Source: Sphingobacteriales bacterium (GTDB taxonomy: Bacteria > Bacteroidota > Bacteroidia > Chitinophagales > UBA2359). Taken from it: a DNA stretch of 64,000 nucleotides. The stretch covers positions 222,758 to 286,757 of the forward strand of contig JADKCK010000001.1 in assembly GCA_016718845.1 (NCBI GenBank), read 5' to 3'. The translations under genes were made by a program, and so were the position numbers. Positions 1-10,600 of the stretch are shown here, one piece after another. The notes under the pieces were generated by a model. The model had not been told where the DNA came from and did not search any database. It saw nothing but the letters and a program-made list of their open reading frames with translations. Numbering within the stretch: the stretch's first letter is position 1; the number at the start of each line of letters is the position of its first letter.

Positions 1-1107
1 TTGCATTTGGCTTATCCGCAACAAACCACCGTTGTTACTACACAAATCAACAACAAACCCCTAACAGGCGGCACCGCCGACACCATACGAGCCCTACAAA
101 CCGTTGTAGTAAAAGGCGAAGTACGCGACCAACAAGGCAACCGATTAGAATCGTTTAATGGCATTGTGTACCCCACAGTTTTCGACAAAAAAATTAACAT
201 CGAAACACTTGGCAACGACTCGGGCAGCCCCAAAACCTCCTTCGATTTGCGCCGAAATGTGCTGTTTAAAGGACAAGCAAGTGTAACAAATGGCAGTTTC
301 GAGTTTTCGTTTATCGTACCCAAAGATATTAACTACCAATATGGCATAGGTAGAATTAGCTATTATGCCGCCGATAATCAAACCGACTTTAATGGCTATA
401 CCGAAGCCCTATATATTGGCGGCATAAACGACCAAGCTTTTAACGACCAACAACCACCGCAAATAGATATTTTTATGGGCGATGAACGATTTGTGTTTGG
501 TAGCACCACCGACAAAAGCCCCTTGCTAATTGCCAAAATACGCGACGAAAACGGCATAAACACAGCCGGTAGTGGTGTTGGTCACGACATAACTGGAGTA
601 TTAAACGACGACAACGGCAACGCCTATACCCTTAACCAATACTACAAAACCGACCTAAATAGCTACAAAAGTGGCGAGGTACAATACCCCTTAAACGACC
701 TGTCCGAAGGCTTACATCGTATTGAGGTAAAAGCATGGGACATTAACAACAACTCGGGTAAGGGATATACCGAGTTTGTGGTGGCATCGTCGGCAGAGTT
801 GGCACTTAAAAATGTGCTTAACTACCCAAACCCATTTATGGACTATACCCAGTTTTGGTTTGAACATAACCGCCCCAACGAACCCCTAAATGTGATGGTA
901 CAGGTATACACCCTGTCGGGCAAATTAATAAAAACTTTGCACCAAGAAATACAAACGGCAGGCTACCGCTCGGACGACATTACCTGGGACGGACTCGACG
1001 ATTTTGGTAGCAAAATAGGACGCCGGAGCTTATGTATATATACTAACCGTAAAAACCAACGACAACAAAACCGCCCGACAAGTGCAACGTTTGGTGTTTT
1101 GAAGTAG
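1..1107 (+). CDS. porU: PorU-type T9SS sortase, C-terminal part (5' truncated)
   Basis: C-terminal third of a gingipain-family (C25) sortase of the type IX secretion system. PorU removes the C-terminal sorting domain of secreted cargo at the outer membrane and attaches the product to the surface. The gene enters from the left edge, so the catalytic Cys/His domain is outside. Visible are the typical PorU stretches GEVRDQQGN, NGIVYPTVFDK, TLGNDSGSP, GINTAGSGVGHDI and LNYPNPF, followed by a FlgD-Ig-like tail. After codon 340 (about 1020) the reading frame loses family similarity. Dropping one base there gives an ending of the type GAYVYILTVKTNDNK with a stop at 1100-1102, so the 1107 stop is probably a frameshift product. 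The M1 peptidase at 16126 carries a type-A tail and would be a natural client. Family assignment is from remembered conserved blocks and is quite sure. Confidence 0.85.
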   Translation: MHLAYPQQTTVVTTQINNKPLTGGTADTIRALQTVVVKGEVRDQQGNRLESFNGIVYPTVFDKKINIETLGNDSGSPKTSFDLRRNVLFKGQASVTNGSFEFSFIVPKDINYQYGIGRISYYAADNQTDFNGYTEALYIGGINDQAFNDQQPPQIDIFMGDERFVFGSTTDKSPLLIAKIRDENGINTAGSGVGHDITGVLNDDNGNAYTLNQYYKTDLNSYKSGEVQYPLNDLSEGLHRIEVKAWDINNNSGKGYTEFVVASSAELALKNVLNYPNPFMDYTQFWFEHNRPNEPLNVMVQVYTLSGKLIKTLHQEIQTAGYRSDDITWDGLDDFGSKIGRRSLCIYTNRKNQRQQNRPTSATFGVLK

Positions 1108-1182
1108 AAAAATAAATACAGCCTATATATTTAATGTTTTAAAAAATATATTACTATTTGAAATGTATAATCATTTTACATA

Positions 1183-1232
1183 AAAAATATGCCTCTAAAA
1201 CACTTAAACAGGTGCTTTAGAGGCATATTTTT
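1183..1232 (+). terminator. Rho-independent terminator after porU
   Basis: A perfect 17-bp inverted repeat has arms at 1183-1199 and 1216-1232 with a 16-nt loop. A-rich and T-rich ends would let it work on both strands. It separates porU from cdd. Confidence 0.8.
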
Positions 1233-1317
1233 GACTAAAAACTGCTACAAACAGCTAATTTAACTACACAATGCAATTTTTAGGGCATATTGCTATCTAT
1301 CTAAACACAAAATTATG

Positions 1318-1325
1318 TACCTTTA
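1318..1325 (+). promoter_or_regulatory. Candidate Bacteroidota -7 box for cdd
   Basis: TACCTTTA is one base off the TAnnTTTG consensus and lies 30 nt before the cdd ATG. A TTG at 1290-1292 is only roughly where a -33 element should be. Plausible but weak. Confidence 0.35.
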
Positions 1326-1354
1326 ACCCCTTTTTATCTTACAACATTAAGTTC

Positions 1355-1857
1355 ATGAAAACTATACAGTTAGCTGTTACCATAGAAGCCTACGACAACC
1401 ACCAAGATTTTACCGAACAAGAACAACAACTATTTGCCACTGCACGCAAAGCCTGCCTTAATGCTCATGCACCCTACTCAAAATTTCAGGTAGGGGCAGC
1501 CGTATTACTCGCCGACGGGCAAGTGTTTGAAGGCAACAACCAAGAAAACGCAGCTTATCCAAGCGGCTTATGCGCCGAGCGAGTAGCCATTTTTTACGCA
1601 TCGGCAGCAAACCCCAACACCCCGTAAAAGCCGTTGCCGTAACTATTAACTACGACCTAAACCCCAACTTCGACGAAATAGTGTCGCCCTGCGGCGGATG
1701 CCGACAAGTGCTTGTTGAGTACGAACATAAATTTGGTAACAACATTACCATATATATGGTAGGCAAAAACGAGCGGGTATATGTTGTACGCTCCATGAAA
1801 CAACTAATGCCCATGTCTTTTTCGGGCGATGTATTAGCCGATTTTGGTAAGAAATAA
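1355..1857 (+). CDS. cdd: Cytidine deaminase (one frameshift)
   Basis: Deaminates cytidine and deoxycytidine to uridine in pyrimidine salvage (cytosol). The start at 1355 gives MKTIQLAVTIEAY and a normal length of about 167 residues. The zinc motifs are complete: CAE (Cys73, catalytic Glu75) in the first part and PCGGC in the second. The frame breaks near 1620 in a run of four C; adding one C joins ANPNTP to VKAVAVTI without loss, so a missing base is the likely cause. In several flavobacteria cdd lies close to porU and porV; here it follows porU directly and no porV is seen between them. Confidence 0.87.
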
Positions 1858-1922
1858 CAAACATTGCAAGTTTTAAGCAGTTTTCGTATTTTTCATTCTC
1901 CATTCTCTATTATTTATTAAAT

Positions 1923-2997
1923 ATGCCTTATTACAGCATAGAGCAACTCAATAACACCGAAATTCATTTTATTGTGGGGTCGGGGCGCAGCGGCACAACC
2001 CTAATGACCACCATTTTTAACGCCAACCCCGAGGTAATTTGCATACCCGAAGCAAGATTAGTAATGGCATTTAACCAAAAATATTCGGGTACAACCGCTA
2101 TGCCCGAGCATTTTAGTACCGATTTAAGCAACTACGTATCTACCATTTTAGACATAAAAAAACAAACCGACGAGCGCCTATGGCTCGCCGATTTTGATAC
2201 CGATATGTACCTGCATTTTGATAAACAACAACTGCCACAACACAGCTATGCCAATGTTTGCAAACAATTGTTGATGAATATTACGTTGCCCAACCGCAGT
2301 AATGAACAGGTGCGTACTATTGTGGATAAAAACCCCGAATACACATTTTTTATTGAGCCACTGCTCAAAATTTTTCCGAAAGCTAAATTTTTGGTAGCTG
2401 TGCGCGATTATAGGTCGGTGGTGCTGTCGCAGCGCGAAAGCGAAGCCCGAGCAGGTTTGGGCGATGTGGCTTTTCATGCGTTTTTGTGGGATAAATACAA
2501 CCAAGAGGTACTGCGAATGAAAAAACGCTACCCCAACCAACTAATGCTGATACCCTACGAAAAAATGGTGCAAGATACCGAACAAACCCCTACGCGAGGC
2601 ATGTGCGTTTTTAAACATAAATTTTGATGCCGATATGCTTACGCCTTACAAAAAGGTGCAAGCCCACCAACGTAGCACCGACACCAGCAACCGCGACCAA
2701 AAAGTATTGGGCGATTTGCAAAAACCCATCAACACCTCGCGCATCGAGGCATGGAAAAACCGCTTAACTACCCAAGAGGTTGCCCTTATCGAAACGCTTT
2801 GCGCCCAAACAGGCACACAATTGGGCTACCAAGCTACCCAACAACTTAGCTTTGTGGATAAGTGCAAACTGCTATTACCCAAAATACCCAATCTGGCTTT
2901 TGCGGTTATTGCTTATACCATCTTTCTAAAATATTATTACAGCATTCCCCTATCGCTGCGCCTACAAATGATTAAACGATTGAGACTAAGCAGGTAG
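1923..2997 (+). CDS. Sulfotransferase family protein, stand-alone paralogue (one frameshift)
   Basis: PAPS-dependent sulfotransferase of the Sulfotransfer_3 type, expected to move a sulfuryl group from PAPS to a hydroxyl of a glycan, lipid or protein. The N-terminal GSGRSGTTLM is the 5'-phosphosulfate loop, VRDYRSVVLSQ is the 3'-phosphate-binding segment, and PINTSRIEAWK lies near the C-terminus. The frame breaks at about 2588; removing one C from a CCCC run joins the two parts into about 358 residues, the length of the paralogues at 57697, 58940 and 60188. It shares their MPYY start and the C-terminal YYY-x-IPL-x-R tail. It is about 52 kb from the array and looks closest to the 60188 copy by eye. 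The acceptor is unknown. Confidence 0.85.
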
Positions 2998-3060
2998 TTT
3001 TGTAAGTTTGTTTGCTATCAGTCAAAGGTTTGGGAGCAATAAATCGCGAATTAGGCTAAC

Positions 3061-3096
3061 ATAAAACGCCCTACCAATTATGGTAGGGCGTTTTAT
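3061..3096 (+). terminator. Rho-independent terminator
   Basis: A perfect 16-bp inverted repeat has arms at 3061-3076 and 3081-3096 around the 4-nt loop ATTA. It follows the sulfotransferase gene. Confidence 0.75.
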
Positions 3097-3300
3097 GTTG
3101 TGTGATACGAGCGTAGGGGAGTTTTATTGTGCAACGTTTTGCACTTGGCGAAGAAGCGAATTTCGAAGCACTAAACGTCAATCAGCACAAAAGTTGATAC
3201 GCGGTAGTATGTTCAATTAAGCACTGAACCCGCCATTTTGCCAAACCCATGTTAGTGGTTCGTGCTTTTTCGATAGGTAACAATTTTGTCATGGATTTAT
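3097..3300. other. Intergenic stretch between terminator and AlbA_2 gene
   Basis: About 200 bases with no convincing gene on either strand. It contains short imperfect palindromes such as GCAACGTTTTGC around 3131. It may be a junction left by insertion of the ATPase/AlbA_2 cassette, but I see no clear attachment-site duplication. Confidence 0.3.
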
Positions 3301-4089
3301 TTAATTTAATGTCACCAGTTGATATTTTTGGATTGCTGCTTTGTCAAGTCTGTCAACTGTTTCGCTTAAATATAAGAAGTGATTCAAAAGTTCACTAATG
3401 GAAAGCTGATGTTCATCGTTCACATTATATTGCCCAGTGTAAAATTGTAAAAATTTTTCATCAACTATTCCATTTCGGTGGGCATATAAATGTCGAATTT
3501 GTAATACTTTTTCGATATCATCTTGGGGAGTTGTTGGCGAATTTGGATATAGTAGATTACCCAAATCAGAAATAATATTTAAAACACTTTGATAGTGTTC
3601 TATAAATTTAGTCTTAGCACTTGTACTGTTTTCCCTGAAGTTATTAAGCCTTTGAGTTAATTGGTTGACAATCGGAACTGGGGATGGTCTGCTAGATGTT
3701 TTCGAAAAGTTTTTTTGAATTATTGTTTCTCCTTGCCTAATATATTCTTTTCCTTCCATTAAAACAGGTAAGTCAGATTTTTCAACCTTTATTGCATATA
3801 CTTTTTTTGAATGATAAACTACATATTGATAATTAACAATAGGTTTTGGAACTAGTAAATCAATTGCTTTGTGAGTAACACTATTTGCGTTAAAATCTTC
3901 ACTTAAACCATTAACTGTTATCTGACCTTGAGATTCAGATACCCCTAAGATAATAATTCCGCCTTGTGAATTCGCAAAAGCAGAAATCATTTGCCCTATA
4001 CTCCTTGCAGGAGGTAATACAGATTTGTATTCCAATTTTTCGTCTTCGGGCTTTCCTATTAATTGAAATATTTCTTGTGATAAATCCAT
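3301..4089 (-). CDS. AlbA_2 (Schlafen-type) domain protein
   Basis: 262 residues. Residues 15-125 match the AlbA_2 / divergent AAA_4 fold, with LEYKSVLPP, then ISAFANSQGGIIILGVSE and a later EYIRQGETII. Such domains occur in transcription regulators and in phage-defence and stress proteins, where they bind nucleic acid or nucleotides. The remaining 110 residues look helical and I do not recognise them. The start lies 4 nt after the stop of the large ATPase gene, so the two are almost certainly co-transcribed and probably act together. Base composition is more AT-rich than the flanks, which suggests acquisition. The exact role is unknown. Confidence 0.72.
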   Translation of the reverse strand: MDLSQEIFQLIGKPEDEKLEYKSVLPPARSIGQMISAFANSQGGIIILGVSESQGQITVNGLSEDFNANSVTHKAIDLLVPKPIVNYQYVVYHSKKVYAIKVEKSDLPVLMEGKEYIRQGETIIQKNFSKTSSRPSPVPIVNQLTQRLNNFRENSTSAKTKFIEHYQSVLNIISDLGNLLYPNSPTTPQDDIEKVLQIRHLYAHRNGIVDEKFLQFYTGQYNVNDEHQLSISELLNHFLYLSETVDRLDKAAIQKYQLVTLN

Positions 4090-4093
4090 AATT

Positions 4094-7000
4094 TTAGATT
4101 GGGAATTTAATTATTTTTGCCTTTTTTAAAATATGACCCAATGAAATTTTGCGAGGTATAATACCATCATCAATCCACAATTCAGAAGGCTCGAAATCTA
4201 ATATATCTCTTTCGGAGTCGTAATGAATTATTACCTCTCCCTGATATGCTGGTCTCGCAACAATACTTATATCTTGACCATCCTTTTTTATTCCAGCTAA
4301 AATTGTTGGGGCGGTTGTATCGTCCAACTCAGAAATATCATAGTTTTCAAGTGTTGTTAAATGAGCTATAATATTCTCTTTAGCTTGTTTTATCAAACTT
4401 TGAACATAAAAAAACATATCAGTTGTTGGAACTGATTTATGAGAGAAAATTGCAGCAAGGTTTTTATCCTTAATCGCCTCTGCCCACTCCTCATGAGATG
4501 AAATACCCATGCTAACTAGTATTTCCTGAGTGATAGGTAAAAGGTTTGCACTATTACTTTGCCCTTTTGCAATTAATTCTTTTAATTCTGCGATGCTACT
4601 GACATTGTTATCCTTTAATAAATCGGTTAGCTGTTCTGCTTTATTTATATTTTCCAATATTTCGTCATCATCATATAGTTTATGCTTGTTGGCATAAAGC
4701 AATGAAAATAAGTTTTCAGCAAGTAATTTATGCTTGTTAAACCACAACAAAGTGATTTGAAAATTTGCTTTGTTTCGTCTGTTCTGGAACTCTGCAAACT
4801 TAGGCGTAATCAATTTTGAAATTTCATCTGCTACAAACCCTTCGGTTCTTTCTCTTTTTTTTGGCAATTCTAAGAAAATTGACAAATCAAGAAGTTCTTT
4901 CCTAAGTTCATAATCAAGACTTTCTAAAATGTCTTTTAGTGCTTCGTCTATCTCTCCGTTGTCTAAAAATAAGTCGTCCTTTATGCAGAAGTTACCGTTT
5001 TTGGTTAGGTAAAATAGGCGACGTTTTAAGGTTTAATTGGCTATCATAGCCATTTGCCACTAAGAAATCAATGAATGAATTTAACCAAGTCAAAGACTGT
5101 TTTTTGTCTAATTTTAGACTTTCCTGTAATTTTTCAATGTTTTTGCCTTCTGCAATAGTTTGGATTAGCCACTTAATTTGAAGTTTATTAACTTCCTGCC
5201 AAATACTCGCACTCCAGTTTTGCAATTTTTCTTTTCGGGCATATCCCAAATAGCCTTACAAAATGTATAAATATTTTCTTGTTCGGTGGGAAACGCTGTA
5301 TCATCAGCAAAGCAAGCCGATAAGTAATCGCAAGCCTTTGATATATTTTCGTTCTTTCCTTCTTTGATGATTTTATTAAGTTCATCAATAATATTATCTT
5401 GGGTTTTAGTTGCATAAACTATCTTTTCCCTTGTTTCAATATCTTGGTGAACTAAGATTTCTCGCCAATCTTTGCCAAGTATTATCAAAGCATTTTTTAG
5501 TTCTTCTTCAATACTCCCATCAACACTCAACTTAGATTTGAGTTGAAACACATTGTTTTGATTAAGTATAACCGCATATTTATCTTGATTAATAAGATTT
5601 GAGGCACTATCATCAAGGCTAATCAAATCATAAAATTGATTTAACCATTCTATTGTTTGGCTTTCACTTTTCAAAAGTTGTTCAGAAAGTGTTTTTAAGT
5701 CCTTTTGAGATGCTACCCAAGAAATAATAGTTTCTAAGGTAAGATAATCGTTTTTGTCCCAAATGACTTCGTACCATTCGTGTATTTCATCTTTTATAGG
5801 CAACACGAAGTAATTACCAATATTACAAAGTTCCCAAATTTTCTCTCTTATTTCTTTCTTTCTGTGGCAAGGAAAATCCACACAACTTTCATCATTTTTA
5901 ATCGCTAATCTACCGTTTAGTGTATCAACAATTGGTGTTACAAGTAGATTTTGACGAATTGGTTTTTGGAAGTTGGTTTCAAACCAAGATTTTGAGAACC
6001 ATTTTTTTTCTGTTGGTGTGTCTGTTTTTGCCAAATGGAATAAGTGTTGCCAATTATTTTCAGAAGCATATTCAAGTAGTATCAAATACAATTCTACACT
6101 ATCTTGTATGTTTTGTTTATTTTCAAGAATTTTAGGCTCGTTATTATGGTCTGTGAGCCAAACCCCATCTCGTGGCTCGGTAGGATTAAAATTTGAACTA
6201 TTTATTACGATTGGTAAATTAAAATCATTAGTTCCTATCAGAGGGAAATCACAAAATAATTTTGGTAATTCGTCTGCAAACCCTTTCAAAAAGGTTTTAC
6301 CATTTGACTGCTCTATTTCAACTGCAATCGTTGTATTATTTTTTGAAAGTGTTGCAATTTTTATCTCTTGGGTTTTAGATTGCACTTTTTGTAAATTGTT
6401 GCAATTTGAATATTAGCACTTTCCTCCTCAATTTTGGCTAATTCATAAACCGTATTTTCGTGTTTAATTGATACAGATTTGATGCTTGGTAAAAAGGCAA
6501 GTGTGTAAGGAAGTGAAATATGCAAATCTTCAACCCCTACTTTTGCGACTTCATAACCTTCTTCTTCTAAGTTGTAGCAAAATGATGTATTAAAGGCTTT
6601 GGGGTTGTAATTAGATAATGGACTTTGGCTATCCAATGTATCACGAACAATTATAGACTTATTTACACTTTCAATAATTTGTTCGGGTGTTCTACCACTT
6701 CTGTCTAATGGTAATATAAAGGTGCGGTAATCTAAATCAGGCTCTTTTACAACGCCTGAAACTTTTACTTTTTCAGAAAGTAAATGGGTTGTCAAAAAGC
6801 CTGTTCCAAATTTACCTGTTGTCTTAGGCTTTTCGTTTTCAGGATTAGCGTTTCTTTCTTTTGTAGAAACCTGCTTTATTAAAAACGTAATATTGTCAAC
6901 TGTAAACGGTTTTCCATTATGACTAAAAGAAACACTTTTTTGTACTCCGTTGTCTTGAATAAATACTTCTGTTTCCACTTGTTGATTGTCAAAAGAAACG

Positions 7001-7155
7001 TCTTTTGCGTTTTGCAGCAATTCCCAAATCCACCTTCTTTGTGCATTTTCGTTTGCGTCTAAACGTAACTTGTCCATAAGGTCAAGAATTTTAGTCGCAA
7101 TAAGCGAATTTAGGCTTTTTTTGTCTGACTGCTCAAATTTATCCTTGTAGTTCAT
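4094..7155 (-). CDS. Large GHKL/sacsin-like ATPase (three frameshifts)
   Basis: Reads as one protein of about 1,020 residues if three single-base shifts (near 6385, 5230 and 5010) are repaired; the second lies in an A-run and the overlapping frames continue each other well. The ATG at 7155 gives MNYKDKFEQS. The N-terminal 250 residues carry a Bergerat (Hsp90-like) ATP site: IWELLQNAKD (N-box, residues 43-52), SHNGKPF (residues 78-84) and GKFGTGFLTTHLL (lid, residues 114-126). The rest is a long helical region without familiar motifs. Related proteins are annotated as sacsin N-terminal ATP-binding-like; several GHKL ATPases take part in anti-phage or chaperone systems, but that role is inferred here. 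It heads a two-gene operon with the AlbA_2 gene. If the shifts are real, it is a pseudogene. Confidence 0.72.
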
Positions 7156-7363
7156 TCGTGTTTCTGTTTTTAAAATGGCATACAACTCAGATACAAGTGT
7201 ACATTATTTTCGAGTGGTTTGTTAAAAGTCACACAATCCTTTTTGTTGCCTTGCTTGTTGTTGTAGCTGCGGGTTTTGTTTTTGCTTGCTTATATTATTC
7301 CAAATTGCGTCTACGGCATAGCCGGTGGTCAGTCACATTAACAACTGTCGTTGTTCTGCCTTG

Positions 7364-7371
7364 CAAAGATA
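7364..7371 (-). promoter_or_regulatory. Candidate -7 box for the ATPase/AlbA_2 operon
   Basis: On the minus strand this reads TATCTTTG, an exact TAnnTTTG match. It would give a 5' leader of about 200 nt before the ATG at 7155. No clear -33 TTTG is seen. Confidence 0.4.
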
Positions 7372-7616
7372 CAGTAAAAAAATGGAAACTAGGAAAAATT
7401 CTCAAAAAAAAGAAAAAAATAATTTTGCTTGATAAAAAATTGGGTATTCGTAATACGTAAGTTGTTGATTATCAACAGTTATTGCAAATGCTATTTTTTG
7501 ATACTACATGAAGTTATATATCTATCATGCTTTTTTATAGTGCCGAAAAATTTAAAATCAACCTTCCAGTCAGAACTAATGAAATTTGTTAAAAATTAAT
7601 CCCCCCAAAAAAAACA
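7372..7616. other. Gene-free AT-rich spacer
   Basis: Between the ATPase promoter and the adhesin terminator I find no coding pattern. The stretch from 7372 to 7440 is A-rich on the plus strand. The short plus-strand open frame covering 7158-7460 has no family resemblance and is treated as noise. Confidence 0.4.
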
Positions 7617-7671
7617 AAAACCCTCCCCCCGCCATCAAGCTCAAAACTTGACAGCGGGGGGAGGGTTTTTT
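7617..7671 (-). terminator. Strong Rho-independent terminator of the adhesin gene
   Basis: Inverted repeat with 16-bp GC-rich arms at 7617-7632 and 7654-7669, extended by a TCAAG/CTTGA pair around a 7-nt loop, with T-runs on both strands. It lies 11 nt beyond the adhesin stop codon. Confidence 0.88.
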
Positions 7672-7681
7672 TGTCTACTGT

Positions 7682-10600
7682 TTATCGTATCAAGGTAATA
7701 TTACCTTTGCTTGTTTCCTCTTTGTCGTCGGTATATGTAATTTGTAGGTAGTACACATACGTGCCAATTTCGCAAGGTTTGCTATCGTGTTCGCCGTTCC
7801 AGCCCACCGAGGGGGCACCTTCGTATTCGTATACCAACTGTCCCCAGCGGTTGTATACTGCCATGTAGATACTTTGCAGGTTAGTGCCTTTTACGCCAAA
7901 AAAGTCGTTAGTACCATCGTTGTTTGGCGAGAACGAGTTGGGTATTAGCGTTAAATTGCCAATAGGCTGGGCAGTAACTGTTTGTTGGGCATTAGCTACA
8001 CAACCATTTTCGTCGGTTGCTGTAAGCGTGTAGGTGGTGGTTTGTATTACATTATCGCTTACGGTGGTGCAAGCCGCATCGCCACAAATAACCGTGCTAG
8101 GCAACCAAGTATAGGTAGCAATATCGCCATTTGTTGACGAGGCAGTAGCTGTTAAACTAACCGCATTGCCCACCGTAACGCTGCTCGCCGATGCCGTAAT
8201 GCTTGCCGTTACGGCTGCCACGTTGGTCGTAAAAGTAGTATCGTACACACAAGCACCATTGGTTAAGTTATACGTTAAAGTAGCCAAACCAGTGCCTGCC
8301 GTTGCGGGGCTAAACGTATTATCTGCCATGCCGTTGCCGCTCCATGTGCCACCTGCGGGTGTAATGTTTAACGCCACTGGGGCATCTTCTAGGCAATAAA
8401 CAGTTGCTAAGTTATCTAACACAAATGCTACTGGGTCGCAAACCGTAACGCCTGTGGTGCAAGTTTGGGTAGCTGCTGTGCTGTTTCCACACTCGGCAGC
8501 ACCTATCACGGTAACACTAATGCTTACTTCTTGCCCTTCGGATAAACCATTTACGGTAAAAGTAGTGGTATTACCCACATCTTGCGCCGCACCGCCATCT
8601 ACCGCCACACTATACGAAACCGCACCTGCCACTGCCGTCCAATCAAAGGTTAGGCTGTTGGTGTTGGGTTCGCCGCAGCTAACTACGGTAGGTGCTATCG
8701 AGCCAACAACCGTAGCTGTGGCAGTAGCCGTACAGCCGCTGGCATCGGTTACAGTTACGGTATAACTACCGGGCAATAAGTTGGTAGCCGTTTGTGTAGC
8801 TTGTGCAGGTGTGGTGTTCCAAGCAAAACTATATGGGGTAGCGCCGCCTGTGGCATCGGCACTAACACTACCTTCGGGAGTGGCACAAGCAGCCGTGCCG
8901 TTGGTGGTGGTGGCATTGGGTCCGTCGGCATTATCTACCGCCACACTTAATGTTGCCGAGCAAGTATTGGCATCGGTTGCCGTAACGGTGTAGGTGCCTG
9001 CCGCCAAGTTGGTAGCCGTTGCCGCTGTTTGTGCAGGCGTGGTACTCCATGTGTAACTAACAGGGTTGGTGGCATTGGCAACCGTAACAGCAGCACTACC
9101 ATTTGTTTGCCCGCAGTTGGCGTTGGTTATAGTACCTTCGGTTAGGGTGATGGGGGTACTTGTCAATACATCAAACTCGGCAGTTTGTGTACAGGCTGTT
9201 GCATCGGTAATGGTTACTGTATAACTACCCGCCGCCACGTTTGTTGGGTTGTCGGTGCTAAGTGTTGCATCGTTCCAGGTATAAGTTAAGCCTGTGCCAG
9301 TAGCTGTAACGGTAATTTCGCCATTGGCTAAACCGCAAGTAGTGTTTTGTACCGTGCCATCTACATTGGTAATGCCACCTTGACAAACCACCGTAGCTGT
9401 TTGTGTGGCAGTGCATCCACCTGCATCGGTAACTGTTACTTCGTAAGTGCCACAAGCCAAATTACTAATGTTTTGGGTGATGGCTGCATTGCTCCACACA
9501 AAACTTGGCGATGCACCTGCGTTGGTGGTGCTAATGGTAATAGCTCCATTATCTAAACCACAAGTGGCGGGTGTTAGCAAATCAACGGTTATGGTAGGGG
9601 CAGGCAATAAGATAATGTCGTTGCCTTGTGTTATGCTACAGCCGTTGGCATCGGTAACAGTTACTACATAATTGCCCGGTGCTAGGTTAGCCGCCGTAGG
9701 GGTGTTGTTGCCGGCATTGTTCGACCAAGTATAGTTGTAAGGCGTTGCTCCGCCCGATATGCTAACCGTAATACTTCCGTTAGATTGGCTGCACGATGCC
9801 TCAACAACCACCGTGTTATCAATAGCGGGTCCGTTGCTGTTGTTAATCACCACATCAACCGTTGCCGAGCAGTTGTTGCCATCGGTAACGGTTACTACAT
9901 AGCTACCCGCAGGCAAGGTGTTAAGCGATGCCGCATTGTCGTTGCTTAATGCAAACGACCAATCGTAGCTATAATTACCTGCACCGCCATTGGCTTGTAT
10001 CGTAGCCGAGCCATTGGCAGCACCACAAGCGGCATCGGTAGGCACGCCCACCAAAGTAGCTGTTGGGGCATTGCTGTTGTTTATGGTTACAGCTAAGGTG
10101 TTGGTACAAGCATTGCCATCGGTAACGGTAACAATATAATTGCCCGCCAAAAGGTTAGATGCACTAGCACTTGATTGCGGCGGTATGGTGTTCCACGAGT
10201 AGGTATAGTTGGGTATGCCGCCACTTGGTGTTACGGTAACAAAGCCATTTCCTTGTCCGCAATTATCTGCCAAAATAGTAGTTACGGCTAAGGTAGGTGC
10301 GGGCGTATCGTTAATAGTTATGGTTTCAACGGCTTGGCAACCTGTTGCGTCGCTTACGGTTACGGCATAAGTATTGGGCAATAAGTTGGCTACGCTGCCA
10401 TCGGTATCAGCAATACCATTCGACCAAGCATAGCTCAACACGCCCGTACCGCCACTTGCCGATACGTTAATACTGCCGTTTGCTGCCGTACAAGTAGCAT
10501 CGGTAACACTATTTACGGTAATAGTAGGTGCGCCCACATTGCCAACCGCTAAGGTGATGGTTTCGGTACAAGCGTTGGCATCGGTAACAGTGGCTGTGTA

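Noticed and set aside
3097..3300. Possible attC or attachment site beside the ATPase/AlbA_2 cassette
   Set aside because: GTTAGTGG-like words are present, but no paired core sites and no integrase gene; insufficient evidence.
7158..7460. Plus-strand open frame of 100 residues upstream of the ATPase gene
   Set aside because: It runs through a promoter and an A-rich stretch, and its Lys-rich end comes from low complexity.
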